Assembly: GCA_019510305.1 (NCBI GenBank)
Contig: JAEKKN010000034.1
Span: 1-64,000, forward strand
Direction: 5' to 3'
DNA from: Microbacterium sp.
GTDB taxonomy: Bacteria > Actinomycetota > Actinomycetes > Actinomycetales > Microbacteriaceae
DNA length: 64,000 bases
The position numbers were made by a program, and so were the translations under genes. Numbering within the stretch: position 1 is the first letter of the stretch; each line of letters opens with the position of its first letter. The notes under the pieces were generated by a model, which saw nothing but the letters and a program-made list of their open reading frames with translations, had not been told where the DNA came from and made no database searches. Shown piece by piece: positions 37,046 through 46,031 of the stretch.

Positions 37046-38356
37046 TCAGGCGTTCCGGAGGATCTGGTCGGTCACCCTGACCGAGAAGTACAGGGCGTCG
37101 ACGGGGATGCGCTCGTCGGCGGCGTGGAACTCGCCGAACACGTCGAAGTCATCGGGCACGCGCAGGGGCACGAAGCCGTAGCCGCGGATGCCGAGCTGAG
37201 CGAGGTGCTTGTTGTCGGTGCTCGCGGGCAGCAGATACGGAACGACGAGACCGCCGGGATCCTCCGCCGTGATCGCGTCCTGGAGGACCTCGAGCAACGG
37301 TGCGTCCAGGGGCGATTCGATCGCGGGAACCGGACGCCCCCAGGCGATCTCGACGTCGTCGCCGACGATCCCCGCCAGCTCCTCGTGGAGCGCGGCATCG
37401 GCCCCCGGGAGCACCCGGATATCGAGGCGCGCGATCGCCTCGGCGGGGATCACGTTGGTCTTGCCGCCCGCGGCGAGCACGGTGGGTGAGACCGTGTTGC
37501 GCGCCGAGGCGCCGACCAGAGACGCGACGAAACCGAGGGTCTCGAGCTCGGCGTCGAGGTCGGCTGCGGAGAAGCGGATGCCGCGGTGCTGGCCGAACAC
37601 CTCGAGGAAGCGGTTCAGGGCCGGTGTCCGCACGACGGGGAACTCGTGCTCCCCCACCGCCGTCACCGCACGAGCGAGGCGCACGACGGCGTTGTCGGGG
37701 GTCGGCCGCGAGCCGTGCGCGGCATGGCCTCGGGCGGTGATCGTGGCCCAGGTCACGCCCTTCTCCGCCGTCGCGACGAGGTAGGCGCGGCGGTCGTCGA
37801 CGAGCGGAACCGAGAAGCCGCCGACCTCGCTGATGGCCTCGGTCGCACCGGCGAACAGCTCGGGACGGTTGCGGACGATCCAGCGCGCGCCCCACACTCC
37901 CCCGGCTTCCTCGTCGGCGAAGAACGCGAAGATGAGGTCCCGTCGGGGCACGACGCCCTGTCTCCGGTACTCGCGGGCGATCGCGAGGATCGTGCCCGCA
38001 TAGTTCTTCATGTCGACCGCGCCCCGCCCGTACAGGACGCCGTCGTGGATCTCGGCGCCGAACGGCGGGTGGGTCCAGTCGGCCTCCGCCACAGGCACGA
38101 CATCGAGATGCGCGTGCACGACCAGGGCACCGGCATCCGGATCCGACCCTGCCAGCCGTGCGACCACGCTCGCCCGGCCCGCCTGCGGCTCGACGAGTTC
38201 GACGCGGTAGCCGACCTCCTCCAGCTTCTCCTTCACGAACAGCGCAGCGCGGGTCTCGCCGTCGCCGATCGTGGCGGCCTCGCCCGTGTTCACACTGTCG
38301 ATGCGGATGAGCGCTCGGATGAAGTCGAGGGCCTCGTCTTCGAGAGGAGTGGTCAT
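37046..38356 (-). CDS. M20 family metallopeptidase/amidohydrolase
   Basis: A 436-residue ArgE/DapE/ACY1-type zinc enzyme. Metal-binding motifs are VVHAHLDVVPV, YGRGAVDMKNYAG and FFADEEAGGVWGARW (catalytic Glu in DEEAGG), then EVGGFS and HAAHGSRPTPDNAV. Such enzymes remove N-acetyl groups or cleave dipeptides; next to a GNAT protein and flavin monooxygenases, a deacetylase role as for YxeP/YtnL is plausible. ATG 38356 lies 8 nt from the AhpD-like gene's stop. Confidence 0.92.
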   Translation of the reverse strand: MTTPLEDEALDFIRALIRIDSVNTGEAATIGDGETRAALFVKEKLEEVGYRVELVEPQAGRASVVARLAGSDPDAGALVVHAHLDVVPVAEADWTHPPFGAEIHDGVLYGRGAVDMKNYAGTILAIAREYRRQGVVPRRDLIFAFFADEEAGGVWGARWIVRNRPELFAGATEAISEVGGFSVPLVDDRRAYLVATAEKGVTWATITARGHAAHGSRPTPDNAVVRLARAVTAVGEHEFPVVRTPALNRFLEVFGQHRGIRFSAADLDAELETLGFVASLVGASARNTVSPTVLAAGGKTNVIPAEAIARLDIRVLPGADAALHEELAGIVGDDVEIAWGRPVPAIESPLDAPLLEVLQDAITAEDPGGLVVPYLLPASTDNKHLAQLGIRGYGFVPLRVPDDFDVFGEFHAADERIPVDALYFSVRVTDQILRNA

Positions 38357-38364
38357 CTCGGGAC

Positions 38365-38718
38365 TCAGTGCTGGTGCTCTGCGCGCGCGTCGCCCGCGAG
38401 CTTGAATGCGAGCCGGCCGTGCGCGTAGCCGCCTCCCGCTCGGATCGCCGTGGCCACCCAGGCCGCCTCGGCGAGCTCGGCTTCGGTGGCCCCTGCTCGC
38501 ACGGCGTTCTGAGAGTGACCGTCGATGCAGTACACGCACTGGGTCGTGATCCCGACGGCCAGCGCGATCAGCTCACGGTACTTCAGCGGGATCTCCCGGC
38601 CCTCCGTGGCGAACACGGCCTGATCGAAGGCAGCGAACGCGGCGAGGATGTCGGGCGTCTCGTTCTTGTAGACGCGGGTGAAGGTCTTGTCTGCGGCGCG
38701 ATCGAAGTAGTCGGACAC
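38365..38718 (-). CDS. Carboxymuconolactone decarboxylase/AhpD-family protein
   Basis: A 117-residue helical protein with the AhpD redox motif CVYCIDGHSQNA (CxxC plus His), followed by GATEAELAEAAWVATAIRAG. Alkylhydroperoxidase-like proteins of this size are probable thiol peroxidases or chaperones of redox cofactors. Co-directional with and 8 nt from the M20 gene; divergent from the nitroreductase across a palindrome. Confidence 0.92.
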   Translation of the reverse strand: MSDYFDRAADKTFTRVYKNETPDILAAFAAFDQAVFATEGREIPLKYRELIALAVGITTQCVYCIDGHSQNAVRAGATEAELAEAAWVATAIRAGGGYAHGRLAFKLAGDARAEHQH

Positions 38719-38799
38719 GTGCTCTCCTCGGGAATTCTGGCCGCGCGGGCGCCCGGCGCTCCCTCACGGTAACCGCGGCGAGGAGAGCGGATGACACGC

Positions 38800-38818
38800 G
38801 ATGACGCGGATCGTCATC
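38800..38818. promoter_or_regulatory. Palindrome between AhpD-like and nitroreductase genes
   Basis: Inverted repeat GATGACG-N5-CGTCATC (38800-38806 and 38812-38818), perfect over 7 bp, in the 198-bp divergent gap. A candidate shared operator. Confidence 0.5.
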
Positions 38819-38916
38819 CCGCGTCTCGGAGCGTCTTCGACGATCGTTCATTGCGTCGCATGTCGCCAGGTTGCACGACGGCCCACCGTGCCACCCCCAG
38901 GGGCGAGACTCGTCGC

Positions 38917-39744
38917 ATGGCAGATGTGATCGACACGGGGACCCTGCTGCGCGACCGCTACGGCGTCGACGCGGATGACGAAGCGCTGCACCTCGACGAC
39001 TCCGGCACGATCCGGGGTCTGCTGGCCCACCGTTCGGTGCGCGCGTTCGAGCGGCGTCTCGTGTCACCGGCGATCGTCGACACTCTGATCGCGGCGTCGC
39101 AGTCGGCGTCGACCTCGTCGAACCTGCAGTCGTGGAGCGTGGTGATCGTCCGCGACGAGGCCCACAAGAGCGCGGTGGCCGCGCTGGCCGGCGATCAGCA
39201 GTTCATCCGTGAGGCGCCGCTCTTCCTCGTGTTCGTCGCCGACTGGGCCCGGGGAGCGGCGATCTCGCGCAGCCGCGGCGAGGCGTCCGAGGGCATCGAC
39301 TACTTCGACAGCACACTCGTCGCGACCATCGACGCCGCGATCGCGGCGCAGAACGCGGTCGTGGCCGCCGAGTCGCTCGGTCTCGGCGCCGTCTTCGTCG
39401 GCGCGGTGCGCAACCGCCCCGACGAGCTCTCCGCGCTGCTGGAGCTGCCGGACGCGTCCTACCCGGTCGTCGGCGTCGCGGTCGGCTGGCCTGATCCTGC
39501 GAACCCGGCGCGGGTCAAGCCCCGCCTCCCGCAGTCGGTGGTCCGCCACGACGAGCGGTACTCGGCGGCATCCGTCGACGACCTCGCCGACTACGACGAC
39601 GCGCTTCGGGTCTTCAACGAGTCGCAGGGGCGGACAGGGAGCTGGCTCGATGCGGTCGTCGCCCGCGTGCGCAGTCGATCGGCGCTGCACGGGCGTGTAC
39701 GGCTGCGCAGCATCCTGTCTTCCCGCGGGCTGCCCTCGGCATGA
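38917..39744 (+). CDS. Nitroreductase-family NADPH-dependent flavin oxidoreductase
   Basis: A 275-residue FMN enzyme of the NfsA/FRP class. It has the flavin-binding LLAHRSVRAFERR, QSASTSSNLQSWSVVIVRD, AAIAAQNAVVAAESLGLG and VVGVAVGWPDPANPARVKPR segments. It could supply reduced FMN to the LLM monooxygenases, which otherwise lack a reductase here; this is inference. ATG 38917 is preceded at 6 nt by GAGACT, perhaps a weak leaderless -10 box. Overlaps selO by 4 nt. Confidence 0.9.
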   Translation: MADVIDTGTLLRDRYGVDADDEALHLDDSGTIRGLLAHRSVRAFERRLVSPAIVDTLIAASQSASTSSNLQSWSVVIVRDEAHKSAVAALAGDQQFIREAPLFLVFVADWARGAAISRSRGEASEGIDYFDSTLVATIDAAIAAQNAVVAAESLGLGAVFVGAVRNRPDELSALLELPDASYPVVGVAVGWPDPANPARVKPRLPQSVVRHDERYSAASVDDLADYDDALRVFNESQGRTGSWLDAVVARVRSRSALHGRVRLRSILSSRGLPSA

Positions 39745-41255
39745 GCGGCGAGGCCGGGGTGACGGAGTGGGACGCGCGGAGCCCTGCGCTCGAAGGGCAG
39801 TCTCCGCCGCTGCTCGAGCGAGTGTGGGCGAGCACGCTGCCCGAGCTCTCACGGCCGGTCGTGTCGGCGCACGCGCCGCGACCGCGGCTGCTGACCCTGA
39901 ACGAGGAGATCGCGCGTGAGCTGGGTCTCGCTGCGGAGTACCTGCGATCGGATGCAGGCGTGCGCTTCCTCACCGGCGAGGCGTACGATCCGGGATCGAC
40001 GCCGGTCGCGCAGGTGTACGCGGGGCACCAGTGGGGTGTGTACAAGCCGATCCTCGGCGACGGGCGCGCCGCGCTCCTCGGCGAGCGTCGCGACCGCCAG
40101 GGGCGTCTGCGCGACGTGCATCTGAAAGGCATCGGCCCCACGTCGATGTCGCGGGTGGACGGCTTCGCCACTGTGGCGCCGATGCTCCGCGAGTATCTGA
40201 TGGGCGAGGCGATGCACGCGCTCCGGGTCCCCACGACCCGCGCGCTGGCCGTGGTCGCGACCGGCGCGCCACGCGAGCTCGACGGGGTCGTGGCGCCGGG
40301 AGCGGTCCTCGCACGCACAGCGGCGAGCCACATCCGCTTCGGCTCCTTCGAGTACGCCCGCGCGCACGACGACCCCACGCTGCTGCACCGCCTCGCCGAT
40401 CACACGATCACCCGCCACCACCCGCACGCGGCGTCCGCCGAGCATCCGCATCGGTCTCTCCTCGACGGCATCGTCGAGGCCGTGGCTGCCCTGACCGCCG
40501 ACTGGATGAGCCTCGGGTTCGTGCACGGCGTGCTCAGCACCGACAACGTGCTCGTCTCGGCGGAGACCATCGACTACGGCCCTTGCGCGTTCCTCGACGA
40601 ATACGAACCGGGGGCGCACTTCAGCTCGATCGACCGGTTCGGCCGATATGCGTACGATCAGCAACCCGCCATCATGCGTTGGAACCTCGAGCGATTGGGC
40701 GACGCGTTCGCGCCGCTGCTCGCCGATGATGCGGATGCCGGCGAGCGGATCGCTCAGGAGATCGTCGCGTCGTTCGACGCGCGCTACCGCGTTCATCGTG
40801 GGCGGGCGTTCCACGCGAAGCTCGGTCTCGATCACCGGGTCTCCCCCGCTGTCGCGTCGGATCTCGCGGACGACGCGCTCGCGCTGCTCGCCGAGCATGC
40901 CGTCGACTTCACCGGGTTCTGGCGCGACCTGGCGGCCGCCGCGGACGGCGACGAAAGGCCGCTGCGCTCCCGCTTCCTCGGCCCCGTCGCAGAGCTCGAC
41001 GGATGGCTGATCCGCTGGTCGTCCCTCGATCCCGATGCCGACCTCATCCGGGCGGCCAACCCCGTCTACGTTCCCCGCAACCACATCGTCGAGGAAACCC
41101 TCGAGGCCGCCACCGCAGGCGACCTCGAGCCCTTCGAGCAGCTGCTCGATACGCTCCGCGATCCGTACACCGAACGGACCGGCGGCGAGTACCGGCGCTT
41201 CGCCCTGCCCGCCCCTGAGGGAGCCGCGCGCCACATCACCTATTGCGGGACGTGA
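39741..41255 (+). CDS. selO: SelO/YdiU-family protein AMPylator
   Basis: A 504-residue pseudokinase-fold protein that transfers AMP to Ser/Thr/Tyr of target proteins during redox stress. Present are QVYAGHQWGVYKPILGDGRA, the ATP lysine Lys129 (HLKG), Asp140-Gly141, Arg192 (SHIRFGSF context), catalytic HGVLSTDN (Asp268, Asn269) and DYGP (Asp278). The segment after Asp140-Gly141, normally RAVLRSSIRE-like, reads FATVAPMLRE. The C-terminus YCGT keeps a cysteine. Overlap with the nitroreductase fits a redox setting. Confidence 0.92.
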   Translation: MSGEAGVTEWDARSPALEGQSPPLLERVWASTLPELSRPVVSAHAPRPRLLTLNEEIARELGLAAEYLRSDAGVRFLTGEAYDPGSTPVAQVYAGHQWGVYKPILGDGRAALLGERRDRQGRLRDVHLKGIGPTSMSRVDGFATVAPMLREYLMGEAMHALRVPTTRALAVVATGAPRELDGVVAPGAVLARTAASHIRFGSFEYARAHDDPTLLHRLADHTITRHHPHAASAEHPHRSLLDGIVEAVAALTADWMSLGFVHGVLSTDNVLVSAETIDYGPCAFLDEYEPGAHFSSIDRFGRYAYDQQPAIMRWNLERLGDAFAPLLADDADAGERIAQEIVASFDARYRVHRGRAFHAKLGLDHRVSPAVASDLADDALALLAEHAVDFTGFWRDLAAAADGDERPLRSRFLGPVAELDGWLIRWSSLDPDADLIRAANPVYVPRNHIVEETLEAATAGDLEPFEQLLDTLRDPYTERTGGEYRRFALPAPEGAARHITYCGT

Positions 41256-41276
41256 TCGACGACCGGATGCGCCGCC

Positions 41277-42344
41277 TCAGTCCATCGGGATGAGGATGAT
41301 CCGATCGTCGCCATCGCCCGGATCTCCGCGGCCATCCGTGTTGTTCGTCAGCATCCAGACCGCGCCCTCCGCGACCAAGACGTCTCGCAGCCGCCCGAAT
41401 CGGCCGAAGTAGTCCTCGGTGCCCGACGCGAGATCGTCGAGCGGCACGCGACGCAGCCGCTCTCCGCGGAGGTTCGCGATCAGGATGTCCGAACCGGTCA
41501 CCGCGATTCCGCTCGGGCTCGCCTCAGAGGGTCGCCACTGCTGCACGGGATCGATGAAGTCGCCATCGCCGGCGGTCCCTTCGACCTCCGGCCAGCCGTA
41601 GTTGCCGCCCGGTTCGATGACGTTGAGCTCGTCCCAGGTGTCCTGCCCGAACTCGCTCGCGTACATCATGCCTTCGGCATCCCACCCGATGCCCTGCGGG
41701 TTGCGATGGCCGTAGCTGTACACCGGCGAATCCGGGAAGGGATTGTCTGCCGGGATGCCTCCCTCGGCGGTGAGACGCAGGATCTTGCCCGACAGCGCCT
41801 CGACGTCCTGCGCGCTGTCGCGCTCACCTGCGTCACCCGTCGTGATGTACAGCATCCCGTCAGGTCCGAATGCGATGCGCCCGCCGTTGTGGTTCGACGC
41901 GGACGGGATGCCGTCGATCACGCTGGTGGGCTCCCCCAGCGAGAGCTCGCCGGGCTCACCGAGAATCGTCCTGCGCTCCACGCGGTTCTCCTCCACGCCC
42001 GTGATGTAGGTGAAGAGCTCGTCATCGCGCACGGCCAGACCGAGCAGCCCTCCCTCGCCGCCGGGCGCGACGCCGTCGATCACTCCGACCTCGTGCCGCT
42101 CACCGTTCTCATCGAACTCGAGCACTCGGACGCTGTCGCGTTCGCTGACGAGCAGAGCGTCGCCGTAGAACACCATCGACCAGGGGGTGTCCAGCCCGTC
42201 GGCGAACGTCACGGGAGCGGGTGCGGACGCTGAGACGACCGGGGCCTGCGGCGTACAGGACGTGAGCAGCAGCGCGGATGCCGCGGCGAGCGCCCCCGCG
42301 ATGATCGATCGTCCCCGCGTCCGTCTCCCGCTGGTTCTTGTCAT
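41277..42344 (-). CDS. PQQ-dependent aldose sugar dehydrogenase-like lipoprotein
   Basis: A 355-residue protein with a lipobox LLTSC, then a six-bladed propeller of the soluble glucose dehydrogenase B/YliI type: GEGGLLGLAV, SNHNGGRIAFGPDGMLYITTGD (in part), SYGHRNPQGIGWD and SEFGQDTWDELNVIEPGGNYGWP (in part). It would oxidise sugars outside the membrane using PQQ; no PQQ synthesis genes are in view. Convergent with selO; ATG 42344 with a GGGGG ribosome site. Confidence 0.88.
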   Translation of the reverse strand: MTRTSGRRTRGRSIIAGALAAASALLLTSCTPQAPVVSASAPAPVTFADGLDTPWSMVFYGDALLVSERDSVRVLEFDENGERHEVGVIDGVAPGGEGGLLGLAVRDDELFTYITGVEENRVERRTILGEPGELSLGEPTSVIDGIPSASNHNGGRIAFGPDGMLYITTGDAGERDSAQDVEALSGKILRLTAEGGIPADNPFPDSPVYSYGHRNPQGIGWDAEGMMYASEFGQDTWDELNVIEPGGNYGWPEVEGTAGDGDFIDPVQQWRPSEASPSGIAVTGSDILIANLRGERLRRVPLDDLASGTEDYFGRFGRLRDVLVAEGAVWMLTNNTDGRGDPGDGDDRIILIPMD

Positions 42345-42447
42345 ACCCCCATCCAACGCGTGCGGTCGGCGTGACGGAAGAGCCTTCGCGGCCTCTCGAC
42401 GTAACCTGGCATCCACACCCGAGGACTCACGGCACGAGGAGGACACG

Positions 42448-42909
42448 TTGACCGCCATCACCATCCGGCCGATCTCAGCGTCCGACACGGGCGAGGTGCT
42501 GACGCTCCAGCGCGCCGCCTTCGTCTCGGAAGCGCAGATCTATGCAGATCCCGACCAGCCGCCGCTCACGCAGTCACTGCCCGAGCTGGAGGCAGAGTTG
42601 CGCACCGCGAAGGGCGTCGTCGCCGTGCTCGACGGAAGGATCGTCGGCGCGCTGCGCGCCCGTGAAGGCGACGGTCTGCTGCAGATCGGCAGGATCGCGG
42701 TCGCCCCCGACGTCCAGGGCGAGGGAATCGGAAGGCGGCTGCTCGACGCGATCGAGGACGACACCGACTGCGAAGAGGCCGAGCTGTTCACCGGCAGCCT
42801 GAGCGAGGCGAACATCGCGCTGTACGAATCGTGCGGATACCGCGAGACGGAACGAATCGACCAGGGCGACGGCACGGCGCAGGTCTTCATGCGCAAGCGG
42901 CTGCGCTGA
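42448..42909 (+). CDS. GNAT family N-acetyltransferase
   Basis: A 153-residue single-domain GNAT. GRIAVAPDVQGEGIGRRLLD is the acetyl-CoA loop and ANIALYESCGYRETERI closes the fold. TTG start at 42448, supported by GAGGAGGAC directly upstream; no better start follows. Substrate unknown. Upstream is the divergent sugar dehydrogenase; downstream, 29 nt, the DUF2156 membrane protein. Confidence 0.87.
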   Translation: MTAITIRPISASDTGEVLTLQRAAFVSEAQIYADPDQPPLTQSLPELEAELRTAKGVVAVLDGRIVGALRAREGDGLLQIGRIAVAPDVQGEGIGRRLLDAIEDDTDCEEAELFTGSLSEANIALYESCGYRETERIDQGDGTAQVFMRKRLR

Positions 42910-42926
42910 GCGGCATCCGCCATCGC

Positions 42927-42932
42927 TACGCT
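42927..42932 (+). promoter_or_regulatory. -10 box for leaderless rhomboid/DUF2156 gene
   Basis: TACGCT exactly 6 nt before the ATG at 42939. Confidence 0.4.
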
Positions 42933-42938
42933 GGGCGC

Positions 42939-45011
42939 ATGATCGAGGAGCGCTCCCCCGCGACGGGAATCCTCGCCGTGCTGCGACGGATACCGGCCAC
43001 ACTGTGCATGGTCGCCGTGATACTGGCGGTGGGCGTCGTCTCTCGCGGACTCTGGGCTCCGTTCGAAGACGCCGACCTGTTCGAAACCATCGCCTACGGT
43101 CTCCCCGCGTTCAGCGAGGGCAGATGGTGGACGCCCCTGACCGGCACGTTCTTCGTGAACCAGCCCTGGGTCTACGTGTTCACGATCTCCGGTTTCTGGG
43201 GCATGGCCTATCTCGAGTTCCGTCGGGGAGCAAGAGCGGCGCTCGCCTACTACTGGGTCGGACAGCTCTTCGCGATCCTCGCGACCGCCGCGCTGCTCCT
43301 GATGCTCTCGCAGTTCGAATGGGAGTGGGCGCAGACCCAGGCCGCCGCTCTCGATGTGGGGGCGTCCGGCGGCACGATGGCGTGCATCGCCGCCGCAGTC
43401 GGCCTGTTCCGCCCGCCATGGCGCGTGCGCGGCTGGCTCGTGCTGCTCGGCTTCGTGTTCATCGCGATGCTGTTCTGGGGTGCGATCGCCGATCTCGAGC
43501 ATCTGCTCGCCGTGCTGCTCATCCTCGCCGTCGATCGGACGCTGCGTGTGCGCCGCACGACCGTGCGCGAGCAACGGCTCATCGCGGTGATCGCGGTGCT
43601 CGTCCTGGGTGCGATCGAGATCATCACGATCCTGGTGCCCACAGACGGCCCTTTCGGCCCGACTTCTCCCGCCTCCGGCGGCTTCATCGACCTGGCGATC
43701 GATGTCGTCGTGATCGCCGTCCTCGTGAGCGGACTCCGCAGAGGTCGCCGCTGGTCATGGGTCCTCGTCATCCTCCTCGGACTGTTCAACATCCTGGTGG
43801 CCGCGCTGGTGCTGACCTTGATCACCCTGACCAGCCAGACCCAGGTGGATCTGCGCTGGGACGGCGAGACCGAGCTCGCTCTCGCGAACGGGTTCCTCTG
43901 GCTCGTCCTGCTCGTCTACCTCGTCTGGGTGCGGCGCGCGTTCCGGGCGAGGCGCCGGTCAGGGATCGGCATGTCACCGGCCCCGACCGTCGAGGACCTC
44001 ACGGCCGAGCTGCGCGCGCACGGCGGCGGAACGCTGTCGTGGATGGCGACCTGGGAGGGCAACAGCTACGCCCGTACAAGCGGAGGGATCGTCGCATATC
44101 ACCGTCGGAACGGCGTCGCGCTCGCGCTCGCCGATCCCGTCGGACCTGCCGAGACTCGGGCCGCGGCGGTGCAGGAGTTCGTGCACGCAGCCGAGCAGGC
44201 GGGCCTCATCCCCTGCTTCTTCAGCGCCGACGATGCGACGCGTGCGGCTGTGCCGTCGGGCTGGCGCAGTCTCGTGGTGGCGGACGACACGATCGTGGAT
44301 CTGCCGGGTCTGACCTTCACCGGCAAGCGCTGGAACTCCGTGCGGACCTCGTTGAACAAGGCCGGTCGTGAGGACATGACCTTCCGCCTCACCCACCTCA
44401 AGGCCGAATCGTGGGGCGTGCAGCAGCAGCTGCGCGCGATCTCGGAGGCCTGGGTCGGCGACAAGGACCTCCCCGAGATGCGCTTCACGCTCGGCACGCT
44501 CGAGGAGGCGGAGGCGCCGGAAGTGCGTCTGGCGTTGGCCGTCGCACCGAACGGCGACGTCGACGGATTCCTGTCGTGGCTGCCGATCTACGGCGAGCAC
44601 GGCGTCGTGCGCGGCTGGACGCTCGACCTCATGCGGCGCAGGGACGGTGGATTCGGTCCCGTCATGGAGTACCTCATCGCCTCATCGGCGCAGCAGTTCT
44701 CCGACGAGGGGTGCGAGATCATGTCGCTCTCCGGCGCTCCGCTCGCCCACGACTATCCCCCGGACGCCGGAATGATCGCGGCACTGAGCGAGCGGCTCGC
44801 CGAGGCTCTGGAGCCGGTATACGGCTTCGGCTCGCTGCACCGCTTCAAGCAGAAGTTCCACCCGCGCTACGAGACCATGTACCTGCTGTTCCGCGACGAG
44901 AGCGATCTCGCCGCGATCGGCGGGGCGTTGACCAGGGCCTTCCTGCCCGACGCGACGCTGCGGCAGTTCGCAGGTGCAGGCCTGGAGCTGGTGCGCGGGA
45001 CGCGCGACTGA
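42939..45011 (+). CDS. Rhomboid-like/DUF2156 (MprF-type lysyltransferase C-domain) membrane protein
   Basis: A 690-residue fusion. The N-terminal half has about eight membrane helices, including a rhomboid-like GASGG (141-145, candidate Ser143) and His188 in LEHLLAV. The C-terminal half (about 355-690) is the DUF2156/LPG_synthase_C GNAT-like domain of MprF: GTLSWMATWEGNSYA, GIVAYHRRNGVALALADPVG, then GFGSLHRFKQKFHPRYE. MprF adds amino acids to phosphatidylglycerol, giving peptide resistance. Whether this rhomboid-headed form does so, or cleaves proteins, is open. Confidence 0.88.
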   Translation: MIEERSPATGILAVLRRIPATLCMVAVILAVGVVSRGLWAPFEDADLFETIAYGLPAFSEGRWWTPLTGTFFVNQPWVYVFTISGFWGMAYLEFRRGARAALAYYWVGQLFAILATAALLLMLSQFEWEWAQTQAAALDVGASGGTMACIAAAVGLFRPPWRVRGWLVLLGFVFIAMLFWGAIADLEHLLAVLLILAVDRTLRVRRTTVREQRLIAVIAVLVLGAIEIITILVPTDGPFGPTSPASGGFIDLAIDVVVIAVLVSGLRRGRRWSWVLVILLGLFNILVAALVLTLITLTSQTQVDLRWDGETELALANGFLWLVLLVYLVWVRRAFRARRRSGIGMSPAPTVEDLTAELRAHGGGTLSWMATWEGNSYARTSGGIVAYHRRNGVALALADPVGPAETRAAAVQEFVHAAEQAGLIPCFFSADDATRAAVPSGWRSLVVADDTIVDLPGLTFTGKRWNSVRTSLNKAGREDMTFRLTHLKAESWGVQQQLRAISEAWVGDKDLPEMRFTLGTLEEAEAPEVRLALAVAPNGDVDGFLSWLPIYGEHGVVRGWTLDLMRRRDGGFGPVMEYLIASSAQQFSDEGCEIMSLSGAPLAHDYPPDAGMIAALSERLAEALEPVYGFGSLHRFKQKFHPRYETMYLLFRDESDLAAIGGALTRAFLPDATLRQFAGAGLELVRGTRD

Positions 45012-45016
45012 GCGGT

Positions 45017-45457
45017 TCAGATGTCGCGAGGCCGGCGGCGCATCTGCTTGACATCGGTGCGACGCTGCTTCGCCTTGAGCCGTCGCTCCTTCGACCCGCG
45101 GCTCGGCTTCGTGGGTCGACGCGGGGGCGCCGGCGGCCGGAGAGCCTCGGCGATCAGCGCGGCGAGACGCTCTCGCGCAGCGTCGCGGTTGCGCAGTTGC
45201 GCCCGGTGCTCGGATGCCGCGATCGTCAGCACGCCGTCGACCAGCCGCCCGCCGAGACGCTCGAACAGTCGCTGCCGCTGCGCCGGAGACAGTGCCGATG
45301 AGGACGCGGCGTCCCAGACGAGCTCGACACGCGAGTTCGCCGTGTTGACCCCCTGCCCGCCGGGCCCGGACGACCGCGAGAACCGCCACGACAACTCGGA
45401 CTCGGGGATCACGACCCCAACCGAGACCCGTAGTCCTGGGCGGTGAGAAGCAGGCAT
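45017..45457 (-). CDS. arfB: Peptidyl-tRNA hydrolase ArfB (class I release-factor-like)
   Basis: A 146-residue ribosome-rescue factor. The GGQ motif (33-35) lies in SRSSGPGGQGVNTANSRVEL, and the basic C-terminal tail (GSKERRLKAKQRRTDVKQMR) enters the empty mRNA channel. It releases stalled peptides. The ATG at 45457 gives the usual ArfB N-terminus; the frame upstream runs into the tRNA-derived direct repeat and is not coding. Convergent with the DUF2156 gene. Confidence 0.94.
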   Translation of the reverse strand: MPASHRPGLRVSVGVVIPESELSWRFSRSSGPGGQGVNTANSRVELVWDAASSSALSPAQRQRLFERLGGRLVDGVLTIAASEHRAQLRNRDAARERLAALIAEALRPPAPPRRPTKPSRGSKERRLKAKQRRTDVKQMRRRPRDI

Positions 45458-45495
45458 GGGTCCATCATCCCCGACAGGAGGTGCGCATGGATCGT

Positions 45496-45522
45496 GTGGA
45501 CGCGACGGCGGGAGTCGAACCC
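45496..45522. repeat. Attachment-site repeat, left end
   Basis: 27 bp identical to 49457-49483; reads on the minus strand as T-arm, acceptor strand and CCA of a tRNA. The tRNA 5' part is missing here, so this is the displaced copy. Confidence 0.8.
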
Positions 45523-45704
45523 TACGCACACCCGCAAAACGGCGCGGGCGTTCCGTCGATGCTGCATATTTGCAACGATCCTGGATCAGTGGGACAAGTC
45601 CGTTGTCAAATGTTGTCACGGCGTGCCCCGAGACTGTTTATCGCCTGCCCTTCTTTCGCCCCTCTGCGCGTACCGCACTGCCCGCTCCGTACGGGCGCGC
45701 CGCG

Positions 45705-45830
45705 ATGAACGACTCCAGGCCGGACGCTCGGATTCGCTGGTTCTTGCGCGGGGGTGCCTTCGTTCTCATGCTTTCCCTCGCGGTCTACCTCGCGATTCGG
45801 GGCCTGATGCTAGACGATCGGCTTGACTAG
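45705..45830 (+). CDS. Small membrane protein, hypothetical
   Basis: A 41-residue open frame (MNDSRPDARIRWFLRGGAF then one hydrophobic helix, ending in LMLDDRLD). Charged ends around a single helix look protein-like, but there is no clear ribosome site. It lies inside the island's left end. Confidence 0.35.
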   Translation: MNDSRPDARIRWFLRGGAFVLMLSLAVYLAIRGLMLDDRLD

Positions 45831-46031
45831 ATCGACGACGTCCTTACCGCTCCCCCGAGCACCGCTTCAGTGACCGTGCGCCGGGCAGGGGTTTAGGGCC
45901 TGGGGTGTCTTCCGCCTCTAGTAATCTCTGGTGGAAGGTCCGCGCTCGTTGATCTCATCGAATACCCGCTTCTCATGTCGGCCTCGAAGGGGTCTACGGA
46001 ATGCGCAAGTCTTCGAAGGGGTCTTCGGGTT

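Noticed and set aside
45497..45572. A second tRNA gene at the left repeat
   Set aside because: Only the T-arm side and acceptor 3' strand are present; the sequence where the 5' half should be does not pair with the acceptor strand and has no D arm, so it is only the displaced attachment copy.
45456..45704. A protein of 124 residues starting at 45456
   Set aside because: Its first two thirds cross the attachment repeat and overlap the arfB start region; only the last 41 residues look protein-like.
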